Shown here piece after piece: positions 1 to 8,359 of a DNA stretch of 64,000 bases (its first letter is position 1; every line of letters begins with the position of its first letter). The DNA lies in the IMG/VR virus record IMGVR_UViG_3300022752_000055, positions 1-64,000 of that record; one strand, 5' to 3'. The translations under genes were made by a program, and so were the position numbers. Under the pieces are notes generated by a model, which saw only the letters and a program-made list of their open reading frames with translations, did not search any database and had not been told where the DNA came from. Source of the stretch: a virus.

Positions 1-113
1 TATTTTAATCCATTGTTAAATTCAACCACCAAAAACTTTGTTTCAGTGTCAAATTCTGTCCTTTTTATGTTTGAGGATTCAATTTCATTAATAATCTTCG
101 TCCCTTCTATCAT
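1..113 (-). CDS. KTSC-domain protein, partial (3' end outside window)
   Basis: Starts at ATG on the minus strand at 111-113 inside the 3' end of the next gene and runs off the left edge. The visible 37 residues contain ESSNIKRTEFD and TKFLVVEFNNGLKY, the core of the KTSC domain family (small beta domain, often in phage or nucleic-acid-related proteins). The KIINE near the start also fits the [IL]-x-E pattern of the tagged proteins here. The domain assignment is from recognition of the family motif; function unknown. Confidence 0.6.
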   Translation of the reverse strand, partial: MIEGTKIINEIESSNIKRTEFDTETKFLVVEFNNGLK

Positions 114-423
114 CTCTCTCTTTACTGCCATCTTTTAATGGTGTTAATTCGTTTATTATTTTTAATTTGTTGGTAATATATTCATTAAATTCTTCGGTTG
201 TGATATCAAAATAAGAATTTAATTCGCTAAATAAAGAATTTTTTTCATTTTGAAATTTACGATGTAATTCCATCATATCATTAGTATAGAATGGGGGTTT
301 TTCTAAATCTTTTTCACTCCATTCGTATTTTTGAAATAGTTCTCTCAATTCTTTATATGCCGAAAGAAGTTCTTTATCAAAATGACTATATTTTAAAAAT
401 TTTTCAAATGGTTTTAATTTCAT
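88..423 (-). CDS. hypothetical protein, 111 aa, charged helical
   Basis: Begins MKLKPFEKFLKYSHFDKELL. Rich in Lys/Glu/Phe with long predicted helices; no recognised family. An ATATTTAT motif lies 5 nt before its start (429-436). The 3' end overlaps the KTSC gene start by 26 nt, suggesting the two are translated together. Confidence 0.75.
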   Translation of the reverse strand: MKLKPFEKFLKYSHFDKELLSAYKELRELFQKYEWSEKDLEKPPFYTNDMMELHRKFQNEKNSLFSELNSYFDITTEEFNEYITNKLKIINELTPLKDGSKERDDRRDEDY

Positions 424-428
424 AATAT

Positions 429-436
429 ATAAATAT
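429..436 (-). promoter_or_regulatory. ATATTTAT motif (putative phage promoter)
   Basis: ATATTTAT on the minus strand, 5 nt before the ATG of the 88-423 gene. Confidence 0.45.
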
Positions 437-465
437 CTAAAAACCCCTCTTTTTAGGGAGGGGTT
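437..465 (-). terminator. terminator after hsp20
   Basis: Perfect 8-bp stem AACCCCTC/GAGGGGTT followed on the minus strand by a T run, 6 nt after the hsp20 stop codon. Confidence 0.75.
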
Positions 466-470
466 AATTT

Positions 471-857
471 TTACAACAAACTTATTCTTTTTTTCTTATC
501 CGTTTTCTTGTAGTTTGCAACAAAGACTGTAAGTATACCATCTTCAATTGTTGCTTCAATGTTGTCAGGGTTATAATCTTGTCCGATTTTGAATTTTTGT
601 GAAATAACTCTCTCTGAGTCTTCACCATTTAATTTGTATGTTCTTTTACCATCTATGTAAAGAACTCCCCCTTCCATTTCTACCTTTAAATTTGACTTAT
701 TAAAACCGGGTACATCAAAAAATAAGTAGGCACCATCTTTGGTGTAGTTTACCTCGTAAGGTTCTTTATCTGAATTTTTTGCAACCATACTACTATACGT
801 AGGTTGTCCGAAAAATCCATCAAAAAATTTGTCAAAATGTGAATTTGTGTAAATCAT
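471..857 (-). CDS. small heat shock protein, Hsp20/alpha-crystallin family
   Basis: 128 aa with an alpha-crystallin domain from about residue 28 to the end: FFDVPGFNKSNLKVEME, GVLYIDGKR and a strand ATIEDGILTVFV followed by a basic tail. Holdase chaperones of this family keep unfolded proteins soluble; T4-like marine phages often carry one. It is divergent from the ClpC-like gene next door, and the shared spacer of 169 nt holds promoter-like sequence, so both may serve virion assembly or proteostasis. Length is normal for a minimal Hsp20; the N-terminal arm is short. Confidence 0.9.
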   Translation of the reverse strand: MIYTNSHFDKFFDGFFGQPTYSSMVAKNSDKEPYEVNYTKDGAYLFFDVPGFNKSNLKVEMEGGVLYIDGKRTYKLNGEDSERVISQKFKIGQDYNPDNIEATIEDGILTVFVANYKKTDKKKRISLL

Positions 858-890
858 AGTTTTTTGTTTTGTTTTTTAAATTTATTTATT

Positions 891-898
891 TATCTTTG
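891..898 (+). promoter_or_regulatory. TAnnTTTG -7 box (Bacteroidota type) ahead of the ClpC-like gene
   Basis: TATCTTTG pointing at the unfoldase gene, 128 nt before its ATG. The leader contains several TGTCA/TGACA pentamers (903-990) that could be binding sites; this is an inference. Confidence 0.4.
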
Positions 899-1026
899 TT
901 TTGTCAAGTTATGTGCCAACAAAACATATTATGACAAAATGACATACATAGAAAATTTTCAGGACAATTTGACAAAAAATTTGGTAATGTCCTAAATTTG
1001 ATGAATTTTTGTAAAAATTATAAATT

Positions 1027-3087
1027 ATGAATGAATTAATGGATGATGATGACAAAATGATGAATAAGAAAAAAACTTCATCAGATAGTGATACACCAGT
1101 ATTAGACAATTTCAGTAGGGATTTAATTAAACTTGCTGAAAAGGGTAAATTAGACCCGGTTATTGGTAGAGAAAAAGAAATTCTACGTATCGCACAGATT
1201 TTATCTCGTAGAAAGAAAAACAACCCAATTATTATTGGTGACCCGGGTTGTGGTAAGACCGCAATTGTTGAGGGATTGGCAATTAAAATTGTTAATGGTG
1301 ATTGTCCAAAAAACTTGGTAGATAAGAGGATTGTTGAACTTGATTTGACTTCAGTTGTTGCCGGAACAAAATACAGAGGACAATTTGAAGAAAGATTAAA
1401 GGTTATTATGGAAGAACTCCGAAGTAATCCAAACATTATTGTCTTTATTGACGAAATTCACACCTTGGTTGGTTCAGGAAACTCTTCAGGCTCAATGGAT
1501 GGTTCCAACATCTTTAAACCCGCCCTTGCTCGTGGAGAATTGCAATGTATTGGTGCGACAACCCTAAATGAGTTCAGAAAGAATATTGAAAAGGATGGGG
1601 CGTTAGAACGCAGATTCCAAAAAGTTATTGTTGAACCATCTTCTGTTTCAGAAACAATCACAATCCTTAAAAGTGCTCGTGAAAAATATGAAACATACCA
1701 TAAGGTAACCTATAGTGATGAAGTGATTGAAGCTTGTGTTAAACTTGCGGATAGATACATCACGGATAGAGGTTTTCCTGATAAAGCGTTTGACATTTTG
1801 GATGAAGTTGGGGCAAGAATGCAAACTGAACTAAAAGTTCCGGAAGAAATTGAGATATTGAAAAAGCAGGCAGCAGAATTAAAACAAATAAAGGTGGATG
1901 TTGTTAAAAGACAACAATACGAAAAAGCTGCAGAGTTAAGAGACAAGGAGAAAAAACTTATAGCCAAATTAGACGCCGAAAAGAAGAAGTTTGAAGAACA
2001 GATGCAAAAAGAAAAACAAAAAATATCTGTTGAAGATGTTTATTCTGTTGTATCAACAATGACAAACATTCCCGTAAGTAAAATGAACGTGGATGATAAT
2101 AAAGCGTTAATCAATCTTGATAAATCTTTGATTGATAAGGTTATAGGACAGAACAATGCGGTTATTAAGATTGCAAAATCAATTAAAAGAAACAGATTAG
2201 GTATCAAAGACCCAAATCGTCCAATCGGCTCATTCGTATTTCTTGGTTCAACCGGTGTTGGTAAGACATATCTCGCAAAACAACTTGCAAGAGAAATGTT
2301 TGGTAGTGAAGATTCACTTATCAGAGTTGATATGTCAGAATACCAAGAGAAACATAGTATATCAAAAATGTTAGGCACTACCGCTGGTTATGTTGGGTAT
2401 GATGATGGAGGATTTTTAACTGAAAAAGTAAAAAATAAACCATATTCTGTAATTTTATTTGACGAGGTTGAGAAGGCTCATAAAGACATATTCACAATAT
2501 TACTTCAAATTTTAGATGATGGGTATGTGACTGACGGACAAGGTAGAAAAATCAACTTCAAAAATACTTTAATCATTTTGACTTCAAATATCGGAGTTAA
2601 AAAATTACAGGACTTTGGAACAGGAATTGGTTTTAGCACAAATGCTTACAGCAATGAAGAAGCTAAAAAACAAATGTTAATGAAAGAAATGAAAAACTTT
2701 TTCTCTCCTGAATTTATCAATAGGATTGATGATACAATAGTATTCAACACATTAAATTCTGACGATATTAAAAAAATTACTAAAATTGAATTAGATAAGT
2801 TAATGGAAAGAATTAAAGGGATGAATTATACTTTCACATATGATGATAAATTGGTTGATTTAATACATAAAGTGGGGTATGATGAAACTTATGGAGCAAG
2901 ACCAATTAAAAGAGCAATTCAAGATAGGGTTGAGGATTACATCTCAGAAGAAATACTTAAAGGTATTGTTAAAGAAGGAGAATCTAGATTTATTGATGTT
3001 ATTGACGACCAATTAGTTTTGATTCAATCGCCCGAAGTAGAAGAGGAAACCAAGAAAAGAACAAGAAAAAAGAGAGGGGTTAATTAA
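1027..3087 (+). CDS. ClpC/ClpA-like AAA+ unfoldase with ClpP-docking loop
   Basis: 686 aa with two AAA+ modules: Walker A GDPGCGKT at 71-78 and GSTGVGKT at about 407-414; Walker B motifs FIDEIHTL and [10 protein letters not shown]; arginine-finger region ALERRFQ in module 1 and FINRID in module 2. A UVR-like [15 protein letters not shown] segment near 296-310 marks the ClpC type, and the long ClpB coiled-coil M domain is absent. The N-terminal double-Clp-N domain is also missing. GIGF at about 530 matches the IGF/LGF loop that docks on ClpP, and this window encodes ClpP at 13655-14332, so a phage ClpCP protease is likely. Alternative: a disaggregase without protease. Confidence 0.92.
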   Translation: MNELMDDDDKMMNKKKTSSDSDTPVLDNFSRDLIKLAEKGKLDPVIGREKEILRIAQILSRRKKNNPIIIGDPGCGKTAIVEGLAIKIVNGDCPKNLVDKRIVELDLTSVVAGTKYRGQFEERLKVIMEELRSNPNIIVFIDEIHTLVGSGNSSGSMDGSNIFKPALARGELQCIGATTLNEFRKNIEKDGALERRFQKVIVEPSSVSETITILKSAREKYETYHKVTYSDEVIEACVKLADRYITDRGFPDKAFDILDEVGARMQTELKVPEEIEILKKQAAELKQIKVDVVKRQQYEKAAELRDKEKKLIAKLDAEKKKFEEQMQKEKQKISVEDVYSVVSTMTNIPVSKMNVDDNKALINLDKSLIDKVIGQNNAVIKIAKSIKRNRLGIKDPNRPIGSFVFLGSTGVGKTYLAKQLAREMFGSEDSLIRVDMSEYQEKHSISKMLGTTAGYVGYDDGGFLTEKVKNKPYSVILFDEVEKAHKDIFTILLQILDDGYVTDGQGRKINFKNTLIILTSNIGVKKLQDFGTGIGFSTNAYSNEEAKKQMLMKEMKNFFSPEFINRIDDTIVFNTLNSDDIKKITKIELDKLMERIKGMNYTFTYDDKLVDLIHKVGYDETYGARPIKRAIQDRVEDYISEEILKGIVKEGESRFIDVIDDQLVLIQSPEVEEETKKRTRKKRGVN

Positions 3088-4018
3088 TCCCTCTTTTTAT
3101 TTCTTCAATAATTTCATCATCAGTTAAAAAATAAGGTAATCTTATTAATTTAATACCTTCTAATTTACAAAAAATATTTTTTATCTCATCTCTCATTTTG
3201 GTTTTTTCGTATTCAATATCTCCACCAAAAAAATCAATAGATTTAAAATGTTGTATTCCGTCAAATTCAATACAAATATTTTTTTCCGGTATATAAAAAT
3301 CAAATCTTAAATTATTTTCATTTTTACATCCCAAAATAGATTTATTATAATCAAATTCAATATTATTTAATTTTAGGTAATCATAAATTTTTTTCTCCCC
3401 ATAACTAATTTTTTCTCTTTTATCAATACCTAACCAATCATTATAATCAACCCATCCTTTATTTTTATATGTTTTTTCAGGTTTTTTTGGAATGTCTGCA
3501 GGTATTTTATTTAAATCTAATCTCCTCCATTCTTTATACATTTTTAAATTTAAACTACGAGCCCATTTTCTGGCATCCTCAAAAGACATATATTGTTTTT
3601 GATTATCTTGTATTCTTCCTGTTCCTAAAAATTCACCCCAACCCTCCCATTCATTTTTATATGTGACATATGGATTATAAGGTATTTTAATATCATCATT
3701 AATAATATGTTTTATTTTTTTGGCAAAATCTGACTTACTAAATATTTTTTTTGATTTAATGATGATTTTACATTCATCGTAAGTGTAATATATATTATTT
3801 AATTTTTTCTTAAAAATTGGTTTATCTAAAAAACTAGACCAATTTATCCAAATATCTTTACCATAAAAAGTTACGGGATTTAATGGTGCTCTTTTTCCAT
3901 CGGACGAAATTAAATTTTTATAAATTTTAATATATTCATCCTTACTTTTTATAGATAACGAATTAACAAGTTTTTTTAATTCGCTATATTCATAAAATTT
4001 ATTTTTTATAACCGACAT
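3080..4018 (-). CDS. putative homing endonuclease: repeat DNA-binding region plus PD-(D/E)XK-like C-terminus
   Basis: 312 aa. Residues 1-200 hold several about 45-residue repeats, each ending in a W..F/W.G.. box (WINWSSFL, WEGWGEFLGTGR, WVDYNDWLGI); the same type of repeat forms the C-terminal half of the GIY-YIG protein at 14342-15064. The C-terminus (about 205-312) has GEKKIYDYL, LRFDFYIPEKNICIEFDG and GIKLIRLPY, an arrangement typical of very-short-patch/DUF559-like nucleases with a D...E.D core. Predicted selfish nuclease inserted convergently at the end of the unfoldase gene (8-nt overlap). Catalytic role is inferred. Confidence 0.75.
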   Translation of the reverse strand: MSVIKNKFYEYSELKKLVNSLSIKSKDEYIKIYKNLISSDGKRAPLNPVTFYGKDIWINWSSFLDKPIFKKKLNNIYYTYDECKIIIKSKKIFSKSDFAKKIKHIINDDIKIPYNPYVTYKNEWEGWGEFLGTGRIQDNQKQYMSFEDARKWARSLNLKMYKEWRRLDLNKIPADIPKKPEKTYKNKGWVDYNDWLGIDKREKISYGEKKIYDYLKLNNIEFDYNKSILGCKNENNLRFDFYIPEKNICIEFDGIQHFKSIDFFGGDIEYEKTKMRDEIKNIFCKLEGIKLIRLPYFLTDDEIIEEIKRGIN

Positions 4019-4093
4019 ATCCTGAATTATTATATATTATATAAATATCTACAAATATAGGATTTTTAGTGTAAAATAATTTTTTTTATAAAT

Positions 4094-4119
4094 AAAAAAA
4101 CCCCACCTTTAAAGTGGGG
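4094..4119 (-). terminator. terminator downstream of the 4181-4597 gene
   Basis: Stem CCCCAC/GTGGGG with the minus-strand T run at 4094-4100. Confidence 0.65.
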
Positions 4120-4180
4120 ATTTAAATTAAAATACTGAATTGTGTTTGGGTTTTTTATCATTCCCTTTTTTTATATTTAT

Positions 4181-4597
4181 TTAACCTCTATTTTGTGGTG
4201 GCCCGAATTTCATATTAAGATATGGTGTAATATCTTTGATTATCATATCATAAACTTTTTTTCCCTCAACACCAATTGTGTTGGTATTTTTCAAATTAAT
4301 TTTATATTCTTTCTGCACTAATGATTTACTATTTTTATTTACACCCCAACCCCATTCACCGGTAGTTGGTTTACAATTTATCCAAATACCATTTTGGTCA
4401 GTAACCTCACCTTTACTCAACGAAAGTACACCATACTTTTCCATCATTTTATCTTCTTTAAATCCTTTTGATGTTAATACATCTCTTAAAGCCGCAAATG
4501 TATGCCATTGTTTTCTTTCATCCGTATTTTGTTCGTTAACAACTCTTCTAACCAATCTTGTTAAATCAGATTCAGTTAATCTTACTATTCTTGCCAT
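4181..4597 (-). CDS. class-A tagged protein, 138 aa
   Basis: Start set at the ATG at 4595-4597, giving MARIVRLTESDLTRLVRR then VVNEQ, a clear class-A N-terminal tag; an in-frame start 27 nt upstream would bury it. By analogy with T4 capsid-targeting peptides, cleavage after VNE at about residue 22 is predicted. The remainder (FAALRDVLTSKGFKED.., TTGEWGWGVNKNSKSL) is a small alpha/beta domain I do not recognise. Preceded by ATATTTAT (4614-4621) and followed by a terminator, so it is a single-gene unit. Confidence 0.85.
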   Translation of the reverse strand: MARIVRLTESDLTRLVRRVVNEQNTDERKQWHTFAALRDVLTSKGFKEDKMMEKYGVLSLSKGEVTDQNGIWINCKPTTGEWGWGVNKNSKSLVQKEYKINLKNTNTIGVEGKKVYDMIIKDITPYLNMKFGPPQNRG

Positions 4598-4613
4598 AAT
4601 ATTAATTTTATAA

Positions 4614-4621
4614 ATAAATAT
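4614..4621 (-). promoter_or_regulatory. ATATTTAT motif
   Basis: On the minus strand, 16 nt before the ATG of the 4181-4597 gene. Confidence 0.45.
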
Positions 4622-4631
4622 CACATAAAAT

Positions 4632-4664
4632 AAAAAAACCCCACCTTATTAGGAATGGGGTTTT
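4632..4664 (-). terminator. terminator after the OmpA-like tagged gene
   Basis: Stem AAACCCCA/TGGGGTTT with A/T runs on both sides; 19 nt past the stop at 4683. Confidence 0.65.
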
Positions 4665-4682
4665 TATCGTTTTTTTTTTATT

Positions 4683-5396
4683 TTAAATTTTCTGTTTTGC
4701 CGAAATCACATTTTTTTTGTCTTTAACTTTTTGATAATCAGAATCACTAAGTTCGAAACAAACAATCCATCTTTTTTCAACAAAAACTTTTTCTTTTTCT
4801 TTTCTTTTATCGGGTGTGATATTCTTACGTACCACAAGGTCATCTTTGGCTTGTATAACGGATAAATCTGTTTTTGAACCTGAAACAACTAATTTAACAA
4901 ATTGTTCAGCATTAGCAGCTGAACTATTTTTTTCAGTTGCGGTACCTACAACAGGTTGTCCCACAGTAAATTTTACATTCGGGAATATATTCTTTACAAT
5001 ATCATAAAAATTATTTGCTCTTCTTTGTGCTAATCCTTTATTATCATATCCTCGACTTTGACCTACCGCGGATGCTCCACCAATAATTTTTATTGATATA
5101 GGGGTTCCTCCCATAGCAGAGTCCAAAGTAGCATTTGATATTGCCGTCATACCTTTTTTAAATTCGGTACTATTTGTATCAATTTTGTCTTCACCATTTT
5201 TAAATAAAGACCCATCCATTTTAATTGTTTGTGATTTTGTTCTTACATCTATTCCTCCAGGTCCGGGTGCACCTAAACCATCCCTCTCACCTCCAAAATA
5301 GTTTGGTTTATCAAACGGAGGTTTAGGTTGTTCGTTAATTACTCTTCTAACCAATCTATTTAAATCAGATTCAGTTAATCTTGTTATTCTTGCCAT
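4683..5396 (-). CDS. class-A tagged protein with OmpA-like domain
   Basis: 237 aa. N-terminus MARITRLTESDLNRLVRR + VINEQ is almost identical to that of the next gene downstream although the rest differs. Predicted cleavage after INE at about residue 22. Residues 75-195 resemble an OmpA-like peptidoglycan-binding fold: SLFKNGEDKIDTNS, ISIKIIGGASAVG and NKGLAQRRANNFYDIVK, the last matching the family's N..L...RA signature. A capsid- or tail-borne peptidoglycan contact role is possible but inferred. No signal peptide is present, unlike cellular OmpA. Confidence 0.85.
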   Translation of the reverse strand: MARITRLTESDLNRLVRRVINEQPKPPFDKPNYFGGERDGLGAPGPGGIDVRTKSQTIKMDGSLFKNGEDKIDTNSTEFKKGMTAISNATLDSAMGGTPISIKIIGGASAVGQSRGYDNKGLAQRRANNFYDIVKNIFPNVKFTVGQPVVGTATEKNSSAANAEQFVKLVVSGSKTDLSVIQAKDDLVVRKNITPDKRKEKEKVFVEKRWIVCFELSDSDYQKVKDKKNVISAKQKI

Positions 5397-5411
5397 AATA
5401 TAATTTTATAA

Positions 5412-5419
5412 ATAAATAT
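5412..5419 (-). promoter_or_regulatory. ATATTTAT motif
   Basis: On the minus strand, 15 nt before the ATG of the OmpA-like tagged gene. Confidence 0.45.
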
Positions 5420-5429
5420 CACATAATAC

Positions 5430-5458
5430 AAAAAAACCCACCTTATTATAGAGTGGGG
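5430..5458 (-). terminator. terminator after the peptidase gene
   Basis: Stem CCCAC/GTGGG with minus-strand T run, 8 nt past the stop. Confidence 0.6.
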
Positions 5459-5465
5459 ATTTAAA

Positions 5466-6305
5466 TTAAAATATTGAATTGTGTTGAGGTTTTTTATAAT
5501 CCTTTTTTTTGGTGTGTTTGACATAACCGAGGGATTCAATCATTTTTCGTCCCATATCAATTCCGTTAAACACGTCTTCAACCACAACATATTCATTTGC
5601 CGTATGGTAGTTGTAATAACCGATTGAGAAGTTAATACAAGAAAAATCAAATAGGTTTCTCAAAGCATAAACATCAGTGTATGGATGAATCATATACCTC
5701 ATATCTTCGTTATTCATACCTTCGGTTAATACTTTATCACATTTCTCAAAAAAGTCCGAATTTCGGTCAAATAATATGTTCCCATAACACTGCTCGGTAA
5801 TCATCCAATTCTCCGGAGCGTCAAATTGAATTCCGTATCCAACATTACTGAAAAACTCAGGGTCGGCCTTTCGTGAGCCGTGACAACCGGTTTCTTCCGA
5901 TACGAAGAATGCCGCCTTCAAATATGGTAATTCTTTTAAAAGTGTTAGACACGCAAATACACCACATTTATCATCACCTCCGATTCCGGTAGGTGCTCCT
6001 TCATTATTATACGCTTTAAGGGACAATTTAAGTTGTTCTTGTGCGTTTCTTAAGTTTTCCTCACGAACATTTATTGTGTCTATGTTGTGGACTGTATCTG
6101 TATGGGCGATTACACAGGGATAATAAAAATCTTCGGGAACTTCTTGTTCTTTTTTGGTTGCGTAAATATTATTGTAAATATCAATATGATATTCTATATT
6201 GTTCTCTAACAACCAGTTAGCAATATAAGCAACCATTCTTTCTTCTTGATAAGTTACGGTTGGGATGCTAAGAACTTCTTTTAATAAATCTATATCTTGT
6301 TTCAT
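5466..6305 (-). CDS. M20/M42-type zinc metallopeptidase
   Basis: 279 aa. Metal-binding motifs in the expected order: AHTDTVH (about 68), GGDDKCGV (about 109, bridging Asp), SEETGCHGS (about 136, catalytic Glu-Glu), FDAPE and a late His in YNYHTANEY (about 235). Closest in layout to peptidase T/deacylase families, without the dimerisation domain (short for M20). No tag and a host-type promoter TATCTTTG 4 nt before the ATG, so probably an early or host-directed cytoplasmic enzyme; substrate unknown. Confidence 0.85.
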   Translation of the reverse strand: MKQDIDLLKEVLSIPTVTYQEERMVAYIANWLLENNIEYHIDIYNNIYATKKEQEVPEDFYYPCVIAHTDTVHNIDTINVREENLRNAQEQLKLSLKAYNNEGAPTGIGGDDKCGVFACLTLLKELPYLKAAFFVSEETGCHGSRKADPEFFSNVGYGIQFDAPENWMITEQCYGNILFDRNSDFFEKCDKVLTEGMNNEDMRYMIHPYTDVYALRNLFDFSCINFSIGYYNYHTANEYVVVEDVFNGIDMGRKMIESLGYVKHTKKKDYKKPQHNSIF

Positions 6306-6309
6306 AAAA

Positions 6310-6317
6310 CAAAGATA
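6310..6317 (-). promoter_or_regulatory. TAnnTTTG -7 box of the peptidase gene
   Basis: TATCTTTG on the minus strand, 4 nt before the ATG at 6303-6305, implying a very short leader. Confidence 0.6.
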
Positions 6318-6335
6318 GGTAAAAAATGTGAATAA

Positions 6336-7448
6336 TTAAAATCTTCTTAGTTTTTTTATTACGTTTTCTTGTAATTTAAATAATTCGGGGTGATTTAATA
6401 ACAATTTGAATCCTTCAATATCAACGCTCCTAAATGTTTCCTTAGCGTGCCAATCATATGGGTTGAGAGATAACTTAATTTTTAATTTTAATGTGTTTTT
6501 ATCGACTTCATCTATTCTAAAACTATAATTGGTATCTTTCGGTAATCTTTCCCACTTTTGTATACTATATCCCATATCAAATATTTGCTTATAAATCTGA
6601 CTAACTTTAGCAATATCGTCATCTTCCTCAAGTTTATCTATAATTCTATCAAGTTGTCTTTCAACATCTCTATTATACATAACATCATCAAAATTGTTGG
6701 AATCTCTAAATTCATATTGATTTTCGTGCCACCCACCAAGGTTATATCCTCTACCATCAGACTTTTCTGTTTCACAAATTCTCTCAAATAATTCCTCAAA
6801 ATTTAAATCGGTATCTTGAACTAGCAAATACCACATTATAAGATTTGCGGGGGTTGATTTAATCATATCAAAATCCCGGTATAATTCAAAACCAATCTTA
6901 TTTAAAAACGTATTTAATTCTTCTTTAATTGAGTCCTTTGCGGTTATTCTAATTTCTTCATTCAAGTATGTATGATACTCGCTAACTATATTACTCGCCT
7001 CAGTATTAAAAAGTTCATCTATTGTTCTTGCCAAAATAGAACTCTCAGATTCTTCATTTAAATTAGTTTCTTTACCAAGAACCATTAACGATATCTCTTG
7101 GAGTTTCTTCATATTCTCTTCATTAAAGCTATAAAAAACTGAACCATACCCCTGCGTAAAATCATCGTATATACTTTCATAACTTTCTATATCAATATTA
7201 CTGTTTGAACTAATAGCCATTCTTGCAAACCATGCATCATCATCATCTAACCCCAATAATTCAAATAACTTTTCATCATCCGCAAATTCAAATGTGATTT
7301 CCGATTGTGCCCGATTACTTGCACGAGAAATTCTATATATGTCTTTATCGTAACGCTCAAGGGAATCTTCATTAAATTTACCTCTTGAATACATCCTTAA
7401 AGCTTTGTAAAATGTTAAATCGTCTTCTTCTTCTAATATAAATCTCAC
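6336..7448 (-). CDS. hypothetical protein, 370 aa, GTG start
   Basis: The GTG at 7446-7448 gives the N-terminus MRFILEEEDD, which resembles the short LEE-type tags, and lies 13 nt after an ATATTTAT motif; the first ATG would cut 17 residues. Very acidic; contains GYNLGGWHENQYEF and a C-terminal beta-rich stretch SFRIDEVDKNTLKLKIKL. No family recognised. Possibly a packaged or structural protein. Confidence 0.7.
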   Translation of the reverse strand: MRFILEEEDDLTFYKALRMYSRGKFNEDSLERYDKDIYRISRASNRAQSEITFEFADDEKLFELLGLDDDDAWFARMAISSNSNIDIESYESIYDDFTQGYGSVFYSFNEENMKKLQEISLMVLGKETNLNEESESSILARTIDELFNTEASNIVSEYHTYLNEEIRITAKDSIKEELNTFLNKIGFELYRDFDMIKSTPANLIMWYLLVQDTDLNFEELFERICETEKSDGRGYNLGGWHENQYEFRDSNNFDDVMYNRDVERQLDRIIDKLEEDDDIAKVSQIYKQIFDMGYSIQKWERLPKDTNYSFRIDEVDKNTLKLKIKLSLNPYDWHAKETFRSVDIEGFKLLLNHPELFKLQENVIKKLRRF

Positions 7449-7461
7449 AGAATTTTATTTA

Positions 7462-7469
7462 TAAATATT
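7462..7469 (-). promoter_or_regulatory. ATATTTAT motif
   Basis: On the minus strand, 13 nt before the GTG start of the 370-aa protein. Confidence 0.4.
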
Positions 7470-7527
7470 CCTTTGTTTTGAATGTTGGATATTTATTCTT
7501 ACATTTGTATAAGTTATTTGAAATTAT

Positions 7528-7929
7528 GGGGTAGGTATAGGCATTTGATTTCAGACATCAAGGGTAAGTGGCACGTAGGAGCAGGATTAACTCCTTATAA
7601 TATGATTCAAACTTTAAATGGCAAAACCATTTCTAAACTTTCTACTCTTGGTCTTATCAGAGAAGAAAGTGTTGTAGCTGCTTAATTAGTAGAGTACGAC
7701 ATTCGGGCCGGTGCACATACGCCTAGGAACAGAAGTGCTCACAGTGTAACACCACTGTAGAGTGTTGGAGCACATCAGACGGCTCTTGAAAATCCGGTTT
7801 GGGGATTTTTGGAAGTGATTATCTTAATCTGTAACTTCCTATTTGTCAGTTGAGAACTAATTGAATAAACGTGTAGTCACTTATTTTTGAGTAGGAAAGA
7901 CCACGGTTCGAATCCGTGCTACTCCACCA
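7528..7929 (+). ncRNA. ssrA: transfer-messenger RNA (tmRNA)
   Basis: 5' GGGGTAG (7528-7534) pairs with 3' CTACTCC (7919-7925), followed by A and an encoded CCA at 7927-7929. The T arm CACGG-TTCGAAT-CCGTG and the upstream AAACGTGTAG segment match conserved tmRNA 3' features. An internal reading frame ends GLIREESVVAA then TAA at 7683-7685, as expected for the proteolysis tag, with resume possibly at the GGC at 7620 (tag GKTISKLSTLGLI..). The longer open frame from 7482 is this tag plus non-coding sequence. Works with SmpB and host ribosomes to release stalled ribosomes; VAA-ending tags are read by ClpXP/ClpAP-type proteases. A terminator follows directly. Confidence 0.93.
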
Positions 7930-7934
7930 TACTA

Positions 7935-7966
7935 ATCCCTCTTTAACCGGAGGGGTTTTTTATTTT
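7935..7966 (+). terminator. tmRNA terminator
   Basis: Stem CCCTC/GAGGG followed by GTTTTTT, 7 nt after the CCA end. Confidence 0.75.
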
Positions 7967-7971
7967 ATGGT

Positions 7972-7979
7972 ATATTTAT
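7972..7979 (+). promoter_or_regulatory. ATATTTAT motif
   Basis: 15 nt before the ATG of the 7995-8285 gene. Confidence 0.45.
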
Positions 7980-7994
7980 TATTAAAAATATTTT

Positions 7995-8285
7995 ATGGCA
8001 AAAATTATAAGATTAACTGAAGCTGATTTAACAAGACTTGTTAGAAGAGTTATGAATGAACAAGAAAAAGGAAAAGTTGTACCATGTTCTAAAATTGGAG
8101 TTAAGACAAATGGATATTGTGATTCAATTACTCGAGAAGTTTTATTTGTACAATGTTCGGATTTAGGAGTTAAGACACCAGGGTATTGTGAGCATAAAAC
8201 AAAAAAACCCGTTGTTCAGTGTAGTAAAATTGGTGTTAAACACCCTGGTATTTGTTATAGGGATAATGGTAAAATTTGTAGGTAA
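7995..8285 (+). CDS. class-A tagged protein with three Cys repeats
   Basis: 96 aa. Tag MAKIIRLTEADLTRLVRR + VMNEQ, then three about 20-residue repeats: PCSKIGVKTNGYCD, QCSDLGVKTPGYCE and QCSKIGVKHPGICY. Each has a Cys pair ten residues apart, so after predicted cleavage at MNE|Q the mature product would be a roughly 73-residue array of small loops closed by a disulfide or metal. No known family. Flanked by its own promoter motif and a strong terminator. Confidence 0.85.
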   Translation: MAKIIRLTEADLTRLVRRVMNEQEKGKVVPCSKIGVKTNGYCDSITREVLFVQCSDLGVKTPGYCEHKTKKPVVQCSKIGVKHPGICYRDNGKICR

Positions 8286-8310
8286 TAAAATATTTATAAA
8301 TAATAATACG

Positions 8311-8338
8311 CCCCACTATTTTATAGTGGGGGTTTTCA
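8311..8338 (+). terminator. terminator
   Basis: Perfect 9-bp stem CCCCACTAT/ATAGTGGGG followed by GTTTTC, 26 nt after the Cys-repeat gene. Confidence 0.75.
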
Positions 8339-8347
8339 TTTTATGGT

Positions 8348-8355
8348 ATATTTAT
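8348..8355 (+). promoter_or_regulatory. ATATTTAT motif
   Basis: 4 nt before the ATG of the 8360-9823 gene. Confidence 0.45.
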
Positions 8356-8359
8356 CATT

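Noticed and set aside
909-1436. 175-codon minus-strand frame opposite the unfoldase
   Set aside because: Antisense shadow of the well-supported ClpC-like gene.
3080-4018. Phage integrase
   Set aside because: Lacks the R..HxxR..Y catalytic set; the C-terminus has nuclease-type D/E residues and repeats shared with the GIY-YIG protein.
7482-7685. Open frame of 67 codons ending ESVVAA
   Set aside because: Its 3' part is the tmRNA tag frame and its 5' part lies in the promoter and tRNA-like domain, so it is not a separate protein gene.
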